The notes: a model not told the origin generated them from the letters alone. A stretch of DNA of 64,000 nucleotides from Pseudolysobacter antarcticus (GCF_004168365.1 NZ_CP035704.1:1860001-1924000), one strand, 5' to 3'. Positions 45,709 to 55,326 are shown, counted from the stretch's first letter. Translations and numbers: made by a program.

Positions 45709-46326
45709 TCAAAGCAGCGGCGCTTCGCCCTTGCCTTGCCGCGTTATTTGCGGATTGTCGCCGAGCAGGTCGATGACCGTGGTCGGTTCATTGCCGCAGA
45801 AACCACTATCCAGAAAAAGATCCACATCGCGCTCAATGCGCTGATACAAGTCGTCCACTTCCCAGCCGCTCATGTCCTCATTCGGAAGAACCAGGCTCGA
45901 ACTCAACAAAGGTTCGCCGAGTTTTTCCACGAGGGCCAACGCGGTCGGATGATCCGGTATGCGCACCCCGACGGAACGTTTTTTCTCCTGCTGCAATCGC
46001 CGCGGCAGTTGCGCGGTGGCTGGCAGAATGAAGGTATATGCGCCCGGAGTAAGCGATCGGATCAGGCGAAATGCCGCGTCATGCATGCGTGCGTAGGTGC
46101 CGATCTCGCTAATAGTGCGACACACTACGGTAAAGTTATGCTTGAAGTCCAGTCCCCTGAGCTTTATCACGCGCGTCTGTGCTTCGCGACTGTCCAGATG
46201 CCAGCCCAGTGCGTAGCCCGAATCGGTGGGGTAGGCGATCAACCCGCCGTTGCGCAAAAGATCGCTGGCCTGCGCGATCAGACGTGCTTGTGGATGTGTC
46301 GGATGTACTTCAAGTCGGTTGCCCAT
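45709..46326 (-). CDS. yciO: YciO/Sua5 family threonylcarbamoyl-AMP synthase-like protein
   Basis: Protein of 205 residues, the length of YciO. Conserved sequences are GGLIAYPTDSGYALG, RVIKLRGLDFKHNFTVVCR, TPGAYTFILPAT and KKRSVGVRIPDHP. The family resembles the TsaC/Sua5 tRNA t6A enzymes, but YciO itself is not the main one in E. coli. The ATG at 46326 (MGNRLEVHPTHPQARL) aligns with the family; the frame to 46479 adds 51 atypical residues. It is divergent from the yciI gene. Confidence 0.9.
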   Translation of the reverse strand: MGNRLEVHPTHPQARLIAQASDLLRNGGLIAYPTDSGYALGWHLDSREAQTRVIKLRGLDFKHNFTVVCRTISEIGTYARMHDAAFRLIRSLTPGAYTFILPATAQLPRRLQQEKKRSVGVRIPDHPTALALVEKLGEPLLSSSLVLPNEDMSGWEVDDLYQRIERDVDLFLDSGFCGNEPTTVIDLLGDNPQITRQGKGEAPLL

Positions 46327-46426
46327 AAGCGCAGCGTGGCTGCTGCGCGCAAAACCGTCAAGCCTGCCATTCGTGCAGCTATCGGTTAGCATATGCGATT
46401 GAGAATTGCCGGTTGAAGAGGTTTGT

Positions 46427-46726
46427 ATGTGGTACGCCATCGAAGGCACAGACAATGCGGATTCGCTGGAGCAGCGCAAATCTGCGCGACCGGCGCATTT
46501 GGCGCGATTGCAGGCGCTGTGCGATGCCGGGCGCCTGTTGTTGTGCGGGCCATTTCCGGCGATCGATAGCGAGGATCCGGGCCCGGCGGGTTTTACCGGC
46601 AGCCTGATCGTCGCGGAATTTTCCGATCTCGCCGCAGCACAAGCATGGGCCGAGCAGGATCCGTATATCGCCGTTGGTGTTTATCGCTCCGTCAGCGTGC
46701 GCCCGTTCAAGCGCGTGTTGCCGTGA
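46427..46726 (+). CDS. yciI: YciI family protein
   Basis: Small dimeric alpha-beta barrel protein of 99 residues. It has the conserved start [20 protein letters not shown] and the Asp-Pro-Tyr motif ([11 protein letters not shown]) with His45-type region. Function is not established; it is related to muconolactone isomerase-like folds. An AGAGG site precedes the ATG at 46427. The BolA start overlaps its stop as GTGA, so the two are coupled. Confidence 0.92.
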   Translation: MWYAIEGTDNADSLEQRKSARPAHLARLQALCDAGRLLLCGPFPAIDSEDPGPAGFTGSLIVAEFSDLAAAQAWAEQDPYIAVGVYRSVSVRPFKRVLP

Positions 46727-47025
46727 GTGCGAATGTGTCGCCGCAGGATATTGCAAAAGATCGCCTTGCATCGATCCGCTCGCGACTTGAAACGGTGTTG
46801 ATGCCGCAGCAACTTGAAGTGCTGGACGAAAGTCACAAGCATGTCGGCCATGCCGGCGCACGTGATGGCCGTGGTCATTTTCGTGTTCGTATAATCAGTG
46901 ACGCATTTCGCGGGCATGCTTTGCTGGCACGCCATCGACTGATCTACGCGGCGCTCGGATCAATGATGCAAACCGATATTCACGCACTCGCCATCGAGGC
47001 GCGTGCCCCCGAAGAAGTTGATTGA
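46723..47025 (+). CDS. bolA: BolA family protein
   Basis: Protein of 100 residues with the BolA class II KH-like fold: a helix region ([22 protein letters not shown]), then [27 protein letters not shown], with the conserved RHR-x-x-Y motif and a C-terminal IHALAIEA. BolA proteins partner monothiol glutaredoxins in iron-sulphur trafficking and affect morphology. The start is GTG at 46723, overlapping the yciI stop. The frame to 46645 is overlap only. The PpiC-like lipoprotein gene follows after 15 bases. Confidence 0.92.
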   Translation: MSANVSPQDIAKDRLASIRSRLETVLMPQQLEVLDESHKHVGHAGARDGRGHFRVRIISDAFRGHALLARHRLIYAALGSMMQTDIHALAIEARAPEEVD

Positions 47026-47040
47026 AGGAAGGGATGTTCT

Positions 47041-47928
47041 ATGCGTAATAAGTTTTTATTGGTGCTGACGATTCTGGTCGCGGGCTGCAATTCTTCGGGC
47101 TCGTCGGATCAAGGTCCAGTTCATTTCACTGGCGATAGCCCGGCGGTGGAAACGGTCAACGGTGTGGTCATTTCGCAGGCGCTGTTGGATGCTTATGTGC
47201 GCGGCCACAATGTCAATCTGGGAGAGCCCGATGCACGCCAGAAAGCACTCAAGGATCTCGCCGATTATGTGTTGTTGTCCGAGGAAGCCAAACGCGCGCA
47301 ATACGACACCGGTGTGCAATTTCAAGCCGATGTAGAGGTCACGCGGCTGCAAGCTATAGCCACCGCAACTGCCGCGCAGATCGAAAAACAAACGCCACTG
47401 AGCGATGAAACTCTCAAAGCCGAATACGATCAACAGATCGCGCGCGCTGGAAAATTCATATATTCATTTTCGCAATTATTGTTTGCCGATGAGGCGGATG
47501 CATTGGGGGCTGCCGGTGATATCGTATCGGGCAAACCTTTTTCAGAAGTTTTCGAGACTTGGAAGAAAAAAGCCAAGCAGGCCAAGACCTACCCTCAAGT
47601 GCGTCTGAGTCAATTGCCTGAGCCGCTGGCCAAAGTCGTGCAGGAACTTAAACCCGGCGATAGCACCAAGGTGCCGATCAAAACCGAGTTTGGCTGGCAT
47701 GTACTCAATCTCGTCAGCACCACACCGTTCGTGCCGACTTCGTTCGATACCGTCAAGGAGGCAGTGCGTCGCACCATGCTCGAACAGGCTTTGAGTCAGC
47801 GCGTAAAAACCTTGCGCGAGCAAGCGCAGATTATTGTGGTGGGCGGCACTCCTGCGGCTGAACGACCCGCCGTGCCTGCGGCGCCCTCTGCGGCATCCCC
47901 AGCACCTGAAGCGGTGAAAAAGAACTGA
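47041..47928 (+). CDS. PpiC-type parvulin-like lipoprotein
   Basis: Protein of 295 residues. The signal peptide ends at the lipobox VAGC, so C16 is lipidated. An N-terminal SurA-like helical segment (ETVNGVVISQALLDAYVRGH) leads to a parvulin-type domain (about 135-235) with ASQLLFADEADALGAA-like sequence and PIKTEFGWHVLNLV, the diagnostic parvulin core. It resembles EpsD/PrsA-like folding helpers and so probably assists outer-membrane or secreted protein folding. The C-terminus is Ala/Pro-rich. It may share a transcript with yciI and bolA. Confidence 0.87.
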   Translation: MRNKFLLVLTILVAGCNSSGSSDQGPVHFTGDSPAVETVNGVVISQALLDAYVRGHNVNLGEPDARQKALKDLADYVLLSEEAKRAQYDTGVQFQADVEVTRLQAIATATAAQIEKQTPLSDETLKAEYDQQIARAGKFIYSFSQLLFADEADALGAAGDIVSGKPFSEVFETWKKKAKQAKTYPQVRLSQLPEPLAKVVQELKPGDSTKVPIKTEFGWHVLNLVSTTPFVPTSFDTVKEAVRRTMLEQALSQRVKTLREQAQIIVVGGTPAAERPAVPAAPSAASPAPEAVKKN

Positions 47929-47946
47929 ACAATAGTCGCCAAAAAA

Positions 47947-47971
47947 AATCCGGCGTAATGCCGGATTTTTC
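47947..47971. terminator. Bidirectional intrinsic terminator
   Basis: AATCCGGC and GCCGGATT form an 8-bp stem with a five-base loop, followed by TTTTT on the plus strand. An A-run of eight precedes it, which reads as T on the minus strand. It separates the PpiC-like gene from the convergent ferritin-like gene. Confidence 0.88.
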
Positions 47972-48002
47972 GTCTTTGACTTCGTGAACAGTCTGAATTT
48001 GA

Positions 48003-48845
48003 TCAGACCGCAGCGGCCGTACTCACCGCCAATGACTTGCGGTACGCATTCAATTCCAGCGCGGTCGTGAAAGTTTTGCCGAACAACTGCGACAAATTGT
48101 GCAGGATCATCTTGATCACGCGCTTTTCCCAGACCTTGTCGAAATGGATCTGTTTCGTCAGCCATTCTTCGAGCCAGCCCGGATCGGGCAGGCGCGATTG
48201 CACGGTGTCGTTCGGAAAGAGCGCCTTGTTCACATGCAGGTTGGTCGGATGCAACGGCTTGCCGGCGCGCGATACCGAGGTCATCAGCACGCCGATTTTG
48301 GCGAACGCGCGACGCGCTTCATCACCGGTCTTGTCGATCGCGCGTTTCATGTATTTCAGGTATGCCCCGCCGTGGCGCGCTTCGTCGGTCGAGATGGTTT
48401 CGTAGATCTGCTTGATGACGGGTTCGGTATGCCATTGCGAGGCGCACTTGTACCAGCGCGTCAGACGCAGTTCGCCGCAGAAATGCAGCATCAGGGTTTC
48501 CAGCGGCGGTGCCGGATCGAACGGAAAACGCACCGCGTGCAGCTCTTCTTCGGTCGGCAGCAGATCGGGACGGAAACGACGCAGATATTCCATCAGCACC
48601 AGCGAGTGTTTTTGTTCCTCGTAGAACCAGATCGACATGAATGCAGAGAAATCCGAATCATGTTGATTGTCACGCAGGAACATTTCGGTCGCTGGCAGCG
48701 CGGACCACTCGGTGATCGCATTCATCTTGATCGTTTGCGCCTGCTCTTCGGTCAAGAGGCTGGCGTCGAAACTTTCCCACGGAATATCCGTATGCATGCT
48801 CCAGCGAGCCTGCTCGAGTTCCCTGAAAAGTTTGGCGTAAAGCAT
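48003..48845 (-). CDS. Ferritin-like di-iron protein (acyl-ACP desaturase-like)
   Basis: Protein of 280 residues with a four-helix-bundle di-iron pattern. Helical metal-ligand motifs are FYEEQKHSLVLMEYL (E-x-x-H) near 95 and STDEARHGGAYLKYM (second E-x-x-H) near 170, with further acidic ligands in between. This matches the plant-type acyl-ACP desaturase/ferritin-like group. The ATG at 48845 follows AGGAGAAC, and the frame to 48917 is not needed. It stands alone next to queF. Substrate is unknown. Desaturation of acyl chains is plausible given the lipid genes nearby, but inferred. Confidence 0.82.
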   Translation of the reverse strand: MLYAKLFRELEQARWSMHTDIPWESFDASLLTEEQAQTIKMNAITEWSALPATEMFLRDNQHDSDFSAFMSIWFYEEQKHSLVLMEYLRRFRPDLLPTEEELHAVRFPFDPAPPLETLMLHFCGELRLTRWYKCASQWHTEPVIKQIYETISTDEARHGGAYLKYMKRAIDKTGDEARRAFAKIGVLMTSVSRAGKPLHPTNLHVNKALFPNDTVQSRLPDPGWLEEWLTKQIHFDKVWEKRVIKMILHNLSQLFGKTFTTALELNAYRKSLAVSTAAAV

Positions 48846-48968
48846 TATTGTTCTCCTGTGCCCGCGACGTATTTGCTGTCGGATAGATATGATTTGTGGC
48901 TGTAGCGAGATTGCCAAGTGACAGATATACCACTAGATGCGGCACGACTGTGTGACTTCAGGCGGAAA

Positions 48969-49358
48969 CTACGGCAGTTCGACCTTCACCGTTGGCACCC
49001 AGCCTGTCGCACGATGCTCGGCCACAACGTTGGTGTAAATGCCGCCGCGCACGCCGAATTCGGCGGTCAGGCGCATGAAATGCGGCTGCGTCGCGGCGAC
49101 CAGATCGTCAAGCATGCGATTGGTCACTGCCTCATGGAACGCGCCTTCATCGCGAAAACTCCAGATGTACAGTTTCAGTGATTTCAGTTCGACGCAGCTT
49201 TCTGCCGGGATGTAATCCAGCAACAGCGTGGCGAAGTCCGGCTGGCCGGTTTTCGGGCACAGGCAGCTGAATTCGGGCATCCGCATGTGGATGGTATACT
49301 GCCGCTGCGGTTGTGGATTTGGAAACGTTTCTAGCGTCTTGCTGGGGGCGGTCGACAC
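48969..49358 (-). CDS. queF: NADPH-dependent 7-cyano-7-deazaguanine reductase (preQ1 synthase)
   Basis: Short (YkvM-type) QueF of 129 residues. It reduces preQ0 to preQ1 in queuosine synthesis. The nucleophile is C34 and the general acid D41 in [14 protein letters not shown]. The substrate-binding region [20 protein letters not shown] is intact. The start is GTG at 49358 with AGGAG upstream. Other queuosine genes are not in the window. I see no preQ1 riboswitch upstream. Confidence 0.95.
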   Translation of the reverse strand: MSTAPSKTLETFPNPQPQRQYTIHMRMPEFSCLCPKTGQPDFATLLLDYIPAESCVELKSLKLYIWSFRDEGAFHEAVTNRMLDDLVAATQPHFMRLTAEFGVRGGIYTNVVAEHRATGWVPTVKVELP

Positions 49359-49481
49359 GGCCGATCAACTCCTGAAATCATCGTAGCGGGCGCGCAAAGG
49401 TAGCCGAATGAGCGCCTGCCGGCAATTTTTATTGGTCTGCGCCAGCACTGGCGCGCTACCCGGAATGTGTTTCTAGCAACG

Positions 49482-52400
49482 ATGCGCCTGACAACCATAA
49501 AACTCTCCGGCTTCAAGTCGTTCGTCGATCCCACCACGCTGCATTTGCCGACCAATATGACCGGCATCGTCGGTCCGAACGGCTGCGGCAAATCCAATAT
49601 CATCGACGCGATCCGCTGGGTGATGGGCGAGAGTGCGGCCAGCCGATTGCGTGGCGACAATCTCACCGACGTGATTTTTTCCGGCTCGTCCGGGCGCAAG
49701 CCTGTCGGCGTCGCGAGCGTCGAGATGATCTTCGACAATAGCGATGGCACGGTCGTTGGCGAGTACGCCACGTACAGCGAGATTTCGGTCAAGCGCACGG
49801 CCAGTCGTGATGGTGTGTCGCATTATTTTCTGAACGGCGCGCGTTGCCGCCGCCGCGATATCACTGATCTTTTCCTCGGCACCGGCCTGGGCGCACGCAG
49901 CTACTCGATCATCGAGCAGGGCATGATTTCGCAAATCGTGGAATCGCATCCCGAAGAATTGCGCGTGCATCTCGAAGAAGCGGCCGGCATCTCCAAATAC
50001 AAGGAGCGCCGCAAGGAAACCGAATCGCGCATCAAGGCCACGCGCGAAAATCTCGAACGCCTCAATGACGTGCGCGACGAGGTCGATAAGCAGATCGAAC
50101 ATCTCAAGCGCCAGGCCAAGGCCGCCGAGCGCTGGCAGGAACTCAAGAACGAGCAGAAACAACGTGAGGCCGAATTGCGCGGCCTGCATTACCGCAGCAT
50201 CAATGCCGATTTGACCGAACACAGCAACGCGCTGAAGCAGGCCGAAGTCGGCATCGAGGCGATGGTTGCGGATCAGCGCCAGATTGAAGCGCAACTCGAA
50301 GGTCAGCGCGAGCGCCATCAGGGTGCCAGCGAGCATCTGAATCTGGTGCAGGGCGATGTTTACAAGGTCGGTGGCGAGATCGCCAGAGTCGAGCAGCAAA
50401 TCCAGCATAGCCGGCAGTTGGCCGAAAGTCTGGAGCGCACGCGCGCCGAAGCCGACCACGCGCATCGCGAACTGGCGAATCACATCGCCTCGGATCACAC
50501 ACAGATCGAAGCGCTGCAGTTTTCACTGGCTGATGGCGAACCCAAACTCGACGCGCTGAACGAGCAGAATGAGCTCGCGATTGCCGCGCAGCGCGACGCC
50601 GAAGCCAAGCTTGCCGAATGGCAGGCGCAATGGGATGGATATGCCAAATCCAGCGGTGAATCCTCGCAAGCCGCGGAAGTCGAACGCACGCGCCTGGATT
50701 ATCTCGACCGCCAATGTCTGGATGCGTCGCGTCGACTCGACTCGCTGGAAGCGGAAAAACGCGCGGCAGATTTGAATGCATTGCACCAGCTCGCTGAGAA
50801 TCTTGGTATCGAGCAGGAGACGCAACGCGACAAGGTCGAAACGTTCACGCAACTCGTCGACGAACGCAAGATCGCGCACGAGCGTGTACTCGAAACCGAG
50901 CGGCAAACTCAGAGTTCGCTCAACGAAACACGTCAGCGTTTGCAGACGTTGCGCGGTCGCCTGGCTTCGCTCGAAGCGCTGCAACACGCCGCACTCGGCC
51001 AGGAAAAAAGTCCGGCGACGGCATGGCTCGAACGTCTTGGTCTGGACAAGGGCCAGCGCCTGGGCGCGGTGCTCGATGTCGATGCCGGCTGGGAGCGTGC
51101 GGTTGAAGCCGTGCTCGCCGGTTTGCTCGAAGGCGTACTGGTTGAAGCGCCGCTGTCGCATCTCGATGAACTTGCCGAATTGCGCGATGCCGATCTGGCG
51201 TTGTTCGCACCGAAACACGGCGAGGTCGGCGAAGTTGCTGCGGGCGAAATCAGCGGCACACTCGCCGCAAAGGCGCGCGGTCCGGTCTCGGCGATGGGCA
51301 TACTTGCGCAAGTCTGGGTTGCCGACAGCCTGCAGCAGGCGCAGGCGATTGCAGCACAGCTCAAGCCCGGACAATCGGTGATCACGCCGGAAGGCGAGTG
51401 GCTTGGCGCAGGTTTTGTGCGCGTGCTGCGCAAGGACGGTGCACAAGCCGGCGTGCTGGTGCGCGAGCGTGAAATCCACGCGCTGAATGCGCAACTCGAA
51501 GAGCTCACTGCGCGCACCGACGAGCATACCGAGCAACTCGACAAACTCAAATCCGACAAGGTCGAAGCCGAGCGTCATCGCGACGATGCACAGCGCGAGT
51601 TGTACATGGCGCACCGACGTCAGGCGGAAATCGCCGGACAGTTGCAAAGCCATCGCGGCAAGCTCGAAACCGCGCAGGCACGACTCGAAAAAGTCGATGT
51701 CGAGCTGAATGCGATCCACGAAAAACTCGACATCGATCAGACCCACGCGCGCGAAGCACGCGCGCGCCTGGAGCAAGCTGTGGAGAGCATGGGCGAGCTT
51801 GAGCAGCAGCGACAACATCTTGATGGCGAGCGTCGGCGTTTGCTCGAAACGCGCGAAGAAAGTCGCATGAACGCGCGCGAGATCGCCGATCAATCACAAC
51901 AGCTTGCGCTGAGCATCGCATCGAAACGATCGTCGATCGTCTCGCTCGAACAAGCCTTGCAGCGCATGCACGGTCAGCTCGCGCAGCTCGAATCGCGCAA
52001 GAACGAAATCGCCGCGCAACTCGAGCTTGGCAGCGATCCGCTCACGGCGCTCGAAGGCGAACGTCAGACCTATCTCAATCAGCGTCTGCTGGTGGACAAA
52101 CAGCTGGTCGAGGCGCGCAAGGCGCTGGAAGATTGCGACGGCGAATTCCGCCGTCTCGAACAGCAACGGCATCACATCGAACATCAGCTCAACCAGAAGC
52201 GCGAAGGTTTGTCGCAGCAGCGTCTCGGTGAACAAAGTCTGCGTCTGCGCGCGCAGAGTCTGGCCGAAGCGATCGCTGAAACCGGGCTCGAACTCGACGC
52301 CGTGCTCGCCGTATTGCCGGTCGATGCGGATGCCACGCGCTGGCAGGAACAGCTCACCGAACTCGAGCACAAGATTCGCCGCTTGGAGCCGGTCAATCTG

Positions 52401-53000
52401 GCGGCGATCCAGGAATACGAAGAACAATCGCAGCGCAAGACCTATCTCGATGCGCAACTGACCGATCTGAATACCGCGCTCGAAACCCTCGAAGGCGCGA
52501 TCAAAAAAATCGACAAGGAAACACGCCAGCGTTTCAAGGAAACCTTCGACAAGGTCAATGCCGGATTGCAGGAATTGTTTCCGCGGCTGTTCGGTGGTGG
52601 CCACGCTTATCTGGAATTGACTGGTGAAGATTTATTGTCGACCGGCGTGGCGATCATGGCGCGTCCGCCGGGCAAACGCGTGACCTCGATCACCTTGCTT
52701 TCGGGCGGTGAAAAAGCGCTGACTGCAGTCGCGCTGGTGTTTTCGATATTCCGCCTCAACCCTGCGCCGTTCTGCTTGCTTGACGAGGTTGATGCGCCGC
52801 TCGATGAAGCCAACGTCGGACGTTTTTCGAGTATGGTCAAGGAAATGTCCGAACACGTGCAGTTCCTGTTCGTGACCCACAACAAAGGCACGATGGAAGC
52901 CGCGATGCAGCTCTGCGGCGTGACCATGCGCGAACCCGGCGTATCGCGCCTGGTGCAAGTGGATCTGGAAGAAGCGACGAAACTGGTCGGCGCGGCCTGA
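49482..53000 (+). CDS. smc: Chromosome segregation protein SMC
   Basis: Condensin ATPase of 1172 residues. Walker A GPNGCGKSN is at 31-39. The N-terminal arm runs to about 500. The hinge spans about 510-660 (GRL-type, GAVLDVDAGWERAVEAVL). The C-terminal arm and head has signature LLSGGEKALTAVALVF and Walker B LLDEVDAPLDEANVGRF. Coiled-coil arms dominate. The ATG at 49482 gives MRLTTIKLSGFKSFVDPT, the family start; a GTG at 49467 adds five residues. It works with ScpA and ScpB, encoded 4-5 kb away on the opposite strand. zipA follows. Confidence 0.97.
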   Translation: MRLTTIKLSGFKSFVDPTTLHLPTNMTGIVGPNGCGKSNIIDAIRWVMGESAASRLRGDNLTDVIFSGSSGRKPVGVASVEMIFDNSDGTVVGEYATYSEISVKRTASRDGVSHYFLNGARCRRRDITDLFLGTGLGARSYSIIEQGMISQIVESHPEELRVHLEEAAGISKYKERRKETESRIKATRENLERLNDVRDEVDKQIEHLKRQAKAAERWQELKNEQKQREAELRGLHYRSINADLTEHSNALKQAEVGIEAMVADQRQIEAQLEGQRERHQGASEHLNLVQGDVYKVGGEIARVEQQIQHSRQLAESLERTRAEADHAHRELANHIASDHTQIEALQFSLADGEPKLDALNEQNELAIAAQRDAEAKLAEWQAQWDGYAKSSGESSQAAEVERTRLDYLDRQCLDASRRLDSLEAEKRAADLNALHQLAENLGIEQETQRDKVETFTQLVDERKIAHERVLETERQTQSSLNETRQRLQTLRGRLASLEALQHAALGQEKSPATAWLERLGLDKGQRLGAVLDVDAGWERAVEAVLAGLLEGVLVEAPLSHLDELAELRDADLALFAPKHGEVGEVAAGEISGTLAAKARGPVSAMGILAQVWVADSLQQAQAIAAQLKPGQSVITPEGEWLGAGFVRVLRKDGAQAGVLVREREIHALNAQLEELTARTDEHTEQLDKLKSDKVEAERHRDDAQRELYMAHRRQAEIAGQLQSHRGKLETAQARLEKVDVELNAIHEKLDIDQTHAREARARLEQAVESMGELEQQRQHLDGERRRLLETREESRMNAREIADQSQQLALSIASKRSSIVSLEQALQRMHGQLAQLESRKNEIAAQLELGSDPLTALEGERQTYLNQRLLVDKQLVEARKALEDCDGEFRRLEQQRHHIEHQLNQKREGLSQQRLGEQSLRLRAQSLAEAIAETGLELDAVLAVLPVDADATRWQEQLTELEHKIRRLEPVNLAAIQEYEEQSQRKTYLDAQLTDLNTALETLEGAIKKIDKETRQRFKETFDKVNAGLQELFPRLFGGGHAYLELTGEDLLSTGVAIMARPPGKRVTSITLLSGGEKALTAVALVFSIFRLNPAPFCLLDEVDAPLDEANVGRFSSMVKEMSEHVQFLFVTHNKGTMEAAMQLCGVTMREPGVSRLVQVDLEEATKLVGAA

Positions 53001-53170
53001 GCTTCGATCGGGATAGCGCGCGATTTTTCGCGTGAATCGAATGTGCCGGAGGCTGCGCGTTTTCGCTGCGTTAACACCAGGAATGTAAACTGCTGCTTGA
53101 TCGGAGCTGCGTGCCCAAGAGGCGCGAACTTGCAGAACGCACTGCAACCAGAATTTGTAGCGGAGTTGGA

Positions 53171-53935
53171 ATGGACACACAGGCGCTCAGCGCGAACGAA
53201 CTACGCATCATCCTCGGCGTTCTTGGCGTCGTTGTCATTGCGCTGATCTATTATTTCGGACGCCCGAAAAAGCCCGGCCAGGGCAAACGAATCCTGTTCA
53301 AGCGCAGTGGTGGACGGATCGAGCCAACCCTCGGCGAAGGTGAGGCGGAGCAGGGCGAACTGAAGGTGAATCGCGATGATATCTCCGACGAATTCCACAC
53401 GTTCGGCGAAGCGCGCAGCAATGGCGGCGCTCCCGCAGAAACCGCGCCGCCACGCGATGCACATGTCGGCGTGCGTCCGCCGCAGCAACCGATCGAGCGC
53501 ATCGTAACGTTGTTTGTGACCACGCGTGGCGCCGAGACAATTCCGGGCAGCGATCTTGTTGTCGCGGCCGAGAAGGCCGGGCTGCAATTCGGCAACTTGA
53601 ATATTTTCCATCGCCCGGTGGCAGGGCGTCCCGAGGCAGGGCCGATTTTCAGTGTCGCCAACATGGTCAAGCCCGGCAGTTTCGACATGAGCAAGATCGA
53701 TGAGTTGCAAACGCCGGGCGTGACTTTTTTCATGACCTTGCCCGGTCCGCTGCCGGCACTGGATGCGTGGGATGCGATGTTGCCGTGCGCGCAGCGTCTG
53801 GCCGAATTGCTCGATGGCAATGTGCTCGATGAAGAACGCAATGCGCTTGGTCGGCAGCGCGTCGCGCATATTCGTGACGAACTGCGCGCATTCGATCGCA
53901 AGCAGGAACGCAATAACATCAAGCCGAACTGGTAA
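53171..53935 (+). CDS. zipA: Cell division protein ZipA
   Basis: Inner-membrane FtsZ-anchoring protein of 254 residues. An N-terminal membrane helix (about 12-31, IILGVLGVVVIALIYYFG) is followed by a short disordered linker and the C-terminal FtsZ-binding domain (about 110-245) with PIERIVTLFVTTRGA, AAEKAGLQFGNLNIFH and GVTFFMTLPGPLPALDAWD. The ATG at 53171 follows GGAG. The linker (about 35-105) is shorter than in E. coli. Order smc-zipA is usual, but a ligA gene does not follow; a phasin gene does. Confidence 0.94.
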   Translation: MDTQALSANELRIILGVLGVVVIALIYYFGRPKKPGQGKRILFKRSGGRIEPTLGEGEAEQGELKVNRDDISDEFHTFGEARSNGGAPAETAPPRDAHVGVRPPQQPIERIVTLFVTTRGAETIPGSDLVVAAEKAGLQFGNLNIFHRPVAGRPEAGPIFSVANMVKPGSFDMSKIDELQTPGVTFFMTLPGPLPALDAWDAMLPCAQRLAELLDGNVLDEERNALGRQRVAHIRDELRAFDRKQERNNIKPNW

Positions 53936-54061
53936 TTTCGCGATCTGATCCGCCAGCCGATCGCCGTTTGCCGCGCGCTAGTGTGATTGTTCTACTGACC
54001 TCGCCTAGGATGCACCGTCGCCGTTGTGGCGTGTAGTCCATTCCGTCCATCGAGGTGATTT

Positions 54062-54457
54062 ATGGCGAGCAAGCAGATCAAGGCAAGAAAAAATTCCACA
54101 GTACGTAGTTCGACAGTTCAGGCCAATCGGCTGTGGCTTGCTGGCCTCGGTGCTTTTTCGCTGACGCAGAAGCGCTTGAGCAAGGCGTATGACGGCTTGG
54201 TCATTGAGGGTCGTTCGTTGCAGCATCGCGCACGTTTGTCGGCAGTGAAGTTCTATGGCGAAGCGCAGACTCGGATCAACGCCGTGGTGCAGCCGTTGAG
54301 CCACAAGGCGACGCAGGTTGCGTCCGAGGCCAATACGCAGATTGAGGCGAATGTTGCAGCGGTGCTGAAGCGTCTTGGCGTAGCCTCGAAAACCAAAGTC
54401 GCGCCGCGCACGGTTCGCAAGCCTGCAGCTGGCAAGAAGCTCAAGCTCGCCAAGTAA
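54062..54457 (+). CDS. Phasin-like PHA granule protein, short
   Basis: Protein of 131 residues. The N-terminal motif NRLWLAGLGAF (about 22-32) is diagnostic for the proteobacterial phasin family (PhaI/PhaF-type). A helical middle is followed by a basic Lys/Arg/Ala/Pro tail (about 115-131). Phasins coat polyhydroxyalkanoate granules and are repressed by PhaR. A basic tail can bind DNA, as in PhaF. It is monocistronic, with a terminator after it. It is one of two phasins in the window. Confidence 0.85.
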   Translation: MASKQIKARKNSTVRSSTVQANRLWLAGLGAFSLTQKRLSKAYDGLVIEGRSLQHRARLSAVKFYGEAQTRINAVVQPLSHKATQVASEANTQIEANVAAVLKRLGVASKTKVAPRTVRKPAAGKKLKLAK

Positions 54458-54533
54458 TTCCGCTATGCGGCGCACTTTGATACGCGCTGCCCGTCAACGA
54501 TTTCATTCTCCACTCCCAACGCAATAGCACGTT

Positions 54534-54559
54534 TCGGCCGCGCAAGCGGCCGTCTTTTT
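54534..54559 (+). terminator. Intrinsic terminator after the short phasin gene
   Basis: CGGCCG and CGGCCG (self-complementary arms) flank the loop CGCAAG and are followed by T-C-T5 on the plus strand. It lies about 80 bases downstream of the stop codon. Confidence 0.82.
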
Positions 54560-54623
54560 ATCGGCAGATTGAAAAAATAGATGCGCGTGACGGAACCGGT
54601 TTGGATCTACCCGACAGTCGGTG

Positions 54624-55274
54624 TCACGGACGATAAGCCTGCGCCAGCGTATTCAGATGCAAGCGTTCGGCATCGCGCAAAAATGGCGCCACCAGCACCA
54701 TCACCTGATGAATGCCGTGACCGAGATCTTCGACCTGCGAATCCGCACGTGCATTGCGCACGGCGTTGTAGTTCAGCCAGAACGTCGTCAGCAGCAAGAT
54801 ATTCTCCGCCGTGGCGCGGATTTCCTCCGCACTCGCGCGCATGATTTCCGCTTCCACCAAACCTTGCAAAACGGCGGTAGCGCTCTGTGCAGCTCGCCGT
54901 AGAATGCGGCCGAAATGCAGTTTCAACTTGCGGCTGCGCGAGAGAATATCGACCAGATCGCGGTACAGGAAACGGAACTCCCACATGCACTCGAACACCA
55001 GATGCAATTGCAGCCAGATGTCTTCGAGATTGGGCAAGCGTCCTTCCGGCAACAGCAGCGACTGATCCATGCGCGCTTCGAACTGCGCGAATAGATGCTC
55101 GACGATGTCTTCCTTGTTGCGATAGTGGTAATACAGATTGCCGGGACTGATTTCGAGCTCGTCGGCGATGTGGTTAGTGGTGACGTTGGGCTCGCCGCGC
55201 GTATTGAACAATACGAGGCTGATTTCGAGAATACGTTCGCGCGTTCGTCGTGCCATGCCCGCCATGCCCGCCAT
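54624..55274 (-). CDS. TetR family transcriptional regulator
   Basis: Regulator of 216 residues. The helix-turn-helix lies at about 10-55, with TRERILEISLVLFNTRG, NHIADELEISPGNLYYHY and RNKEDIVEHL. The C-terminal ligand domain is helical and Leu-rich. The ISPGNLYYHYRNKEDI style occurs in regulators of fatty acid or polyketide genes. Three in-frame ATGs (55274, 55265, 55256) are separated by a GGCGGGCAT repeat, so the exact start is uncertain. It is next to an acyl-CoA-binding protein and a fatty acyl-CoA reductase, so a lipid signal is likely (inference). Confidence 0.9.
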   Translation of the reverse strand: MAGMAGMARRTRERILEISLVLFNTRGEPNVTTNHIADELEISPGNLYYHYRNKEDIVEHLFAQFEARMDQSLLLPEGRLPNLEDIWLQLHLVFECMWEFRFLYRDLVDILSRSRKLKLHFGRILRRAAQSATAVLQGLVEAEIMRASAEEIRATAENILLLTTFWLNYNAVRNARADSQVEDLGHGIHQVMVLVAPFLRDAERLHLNTLAQAYRP

Positions 55275-55326
55275 TCCCGCAATCCATCTGCCTGCCAGCC
55301 GTCAGCGTGCGACTCAACGCCGCGAT

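Noticed and set aside
49359-49481. preQ1 riboswitch upstream of queF
   Set aside because: The short leader lacks the C-rich loop and A-rich tail of the preQ1-I aptamer.
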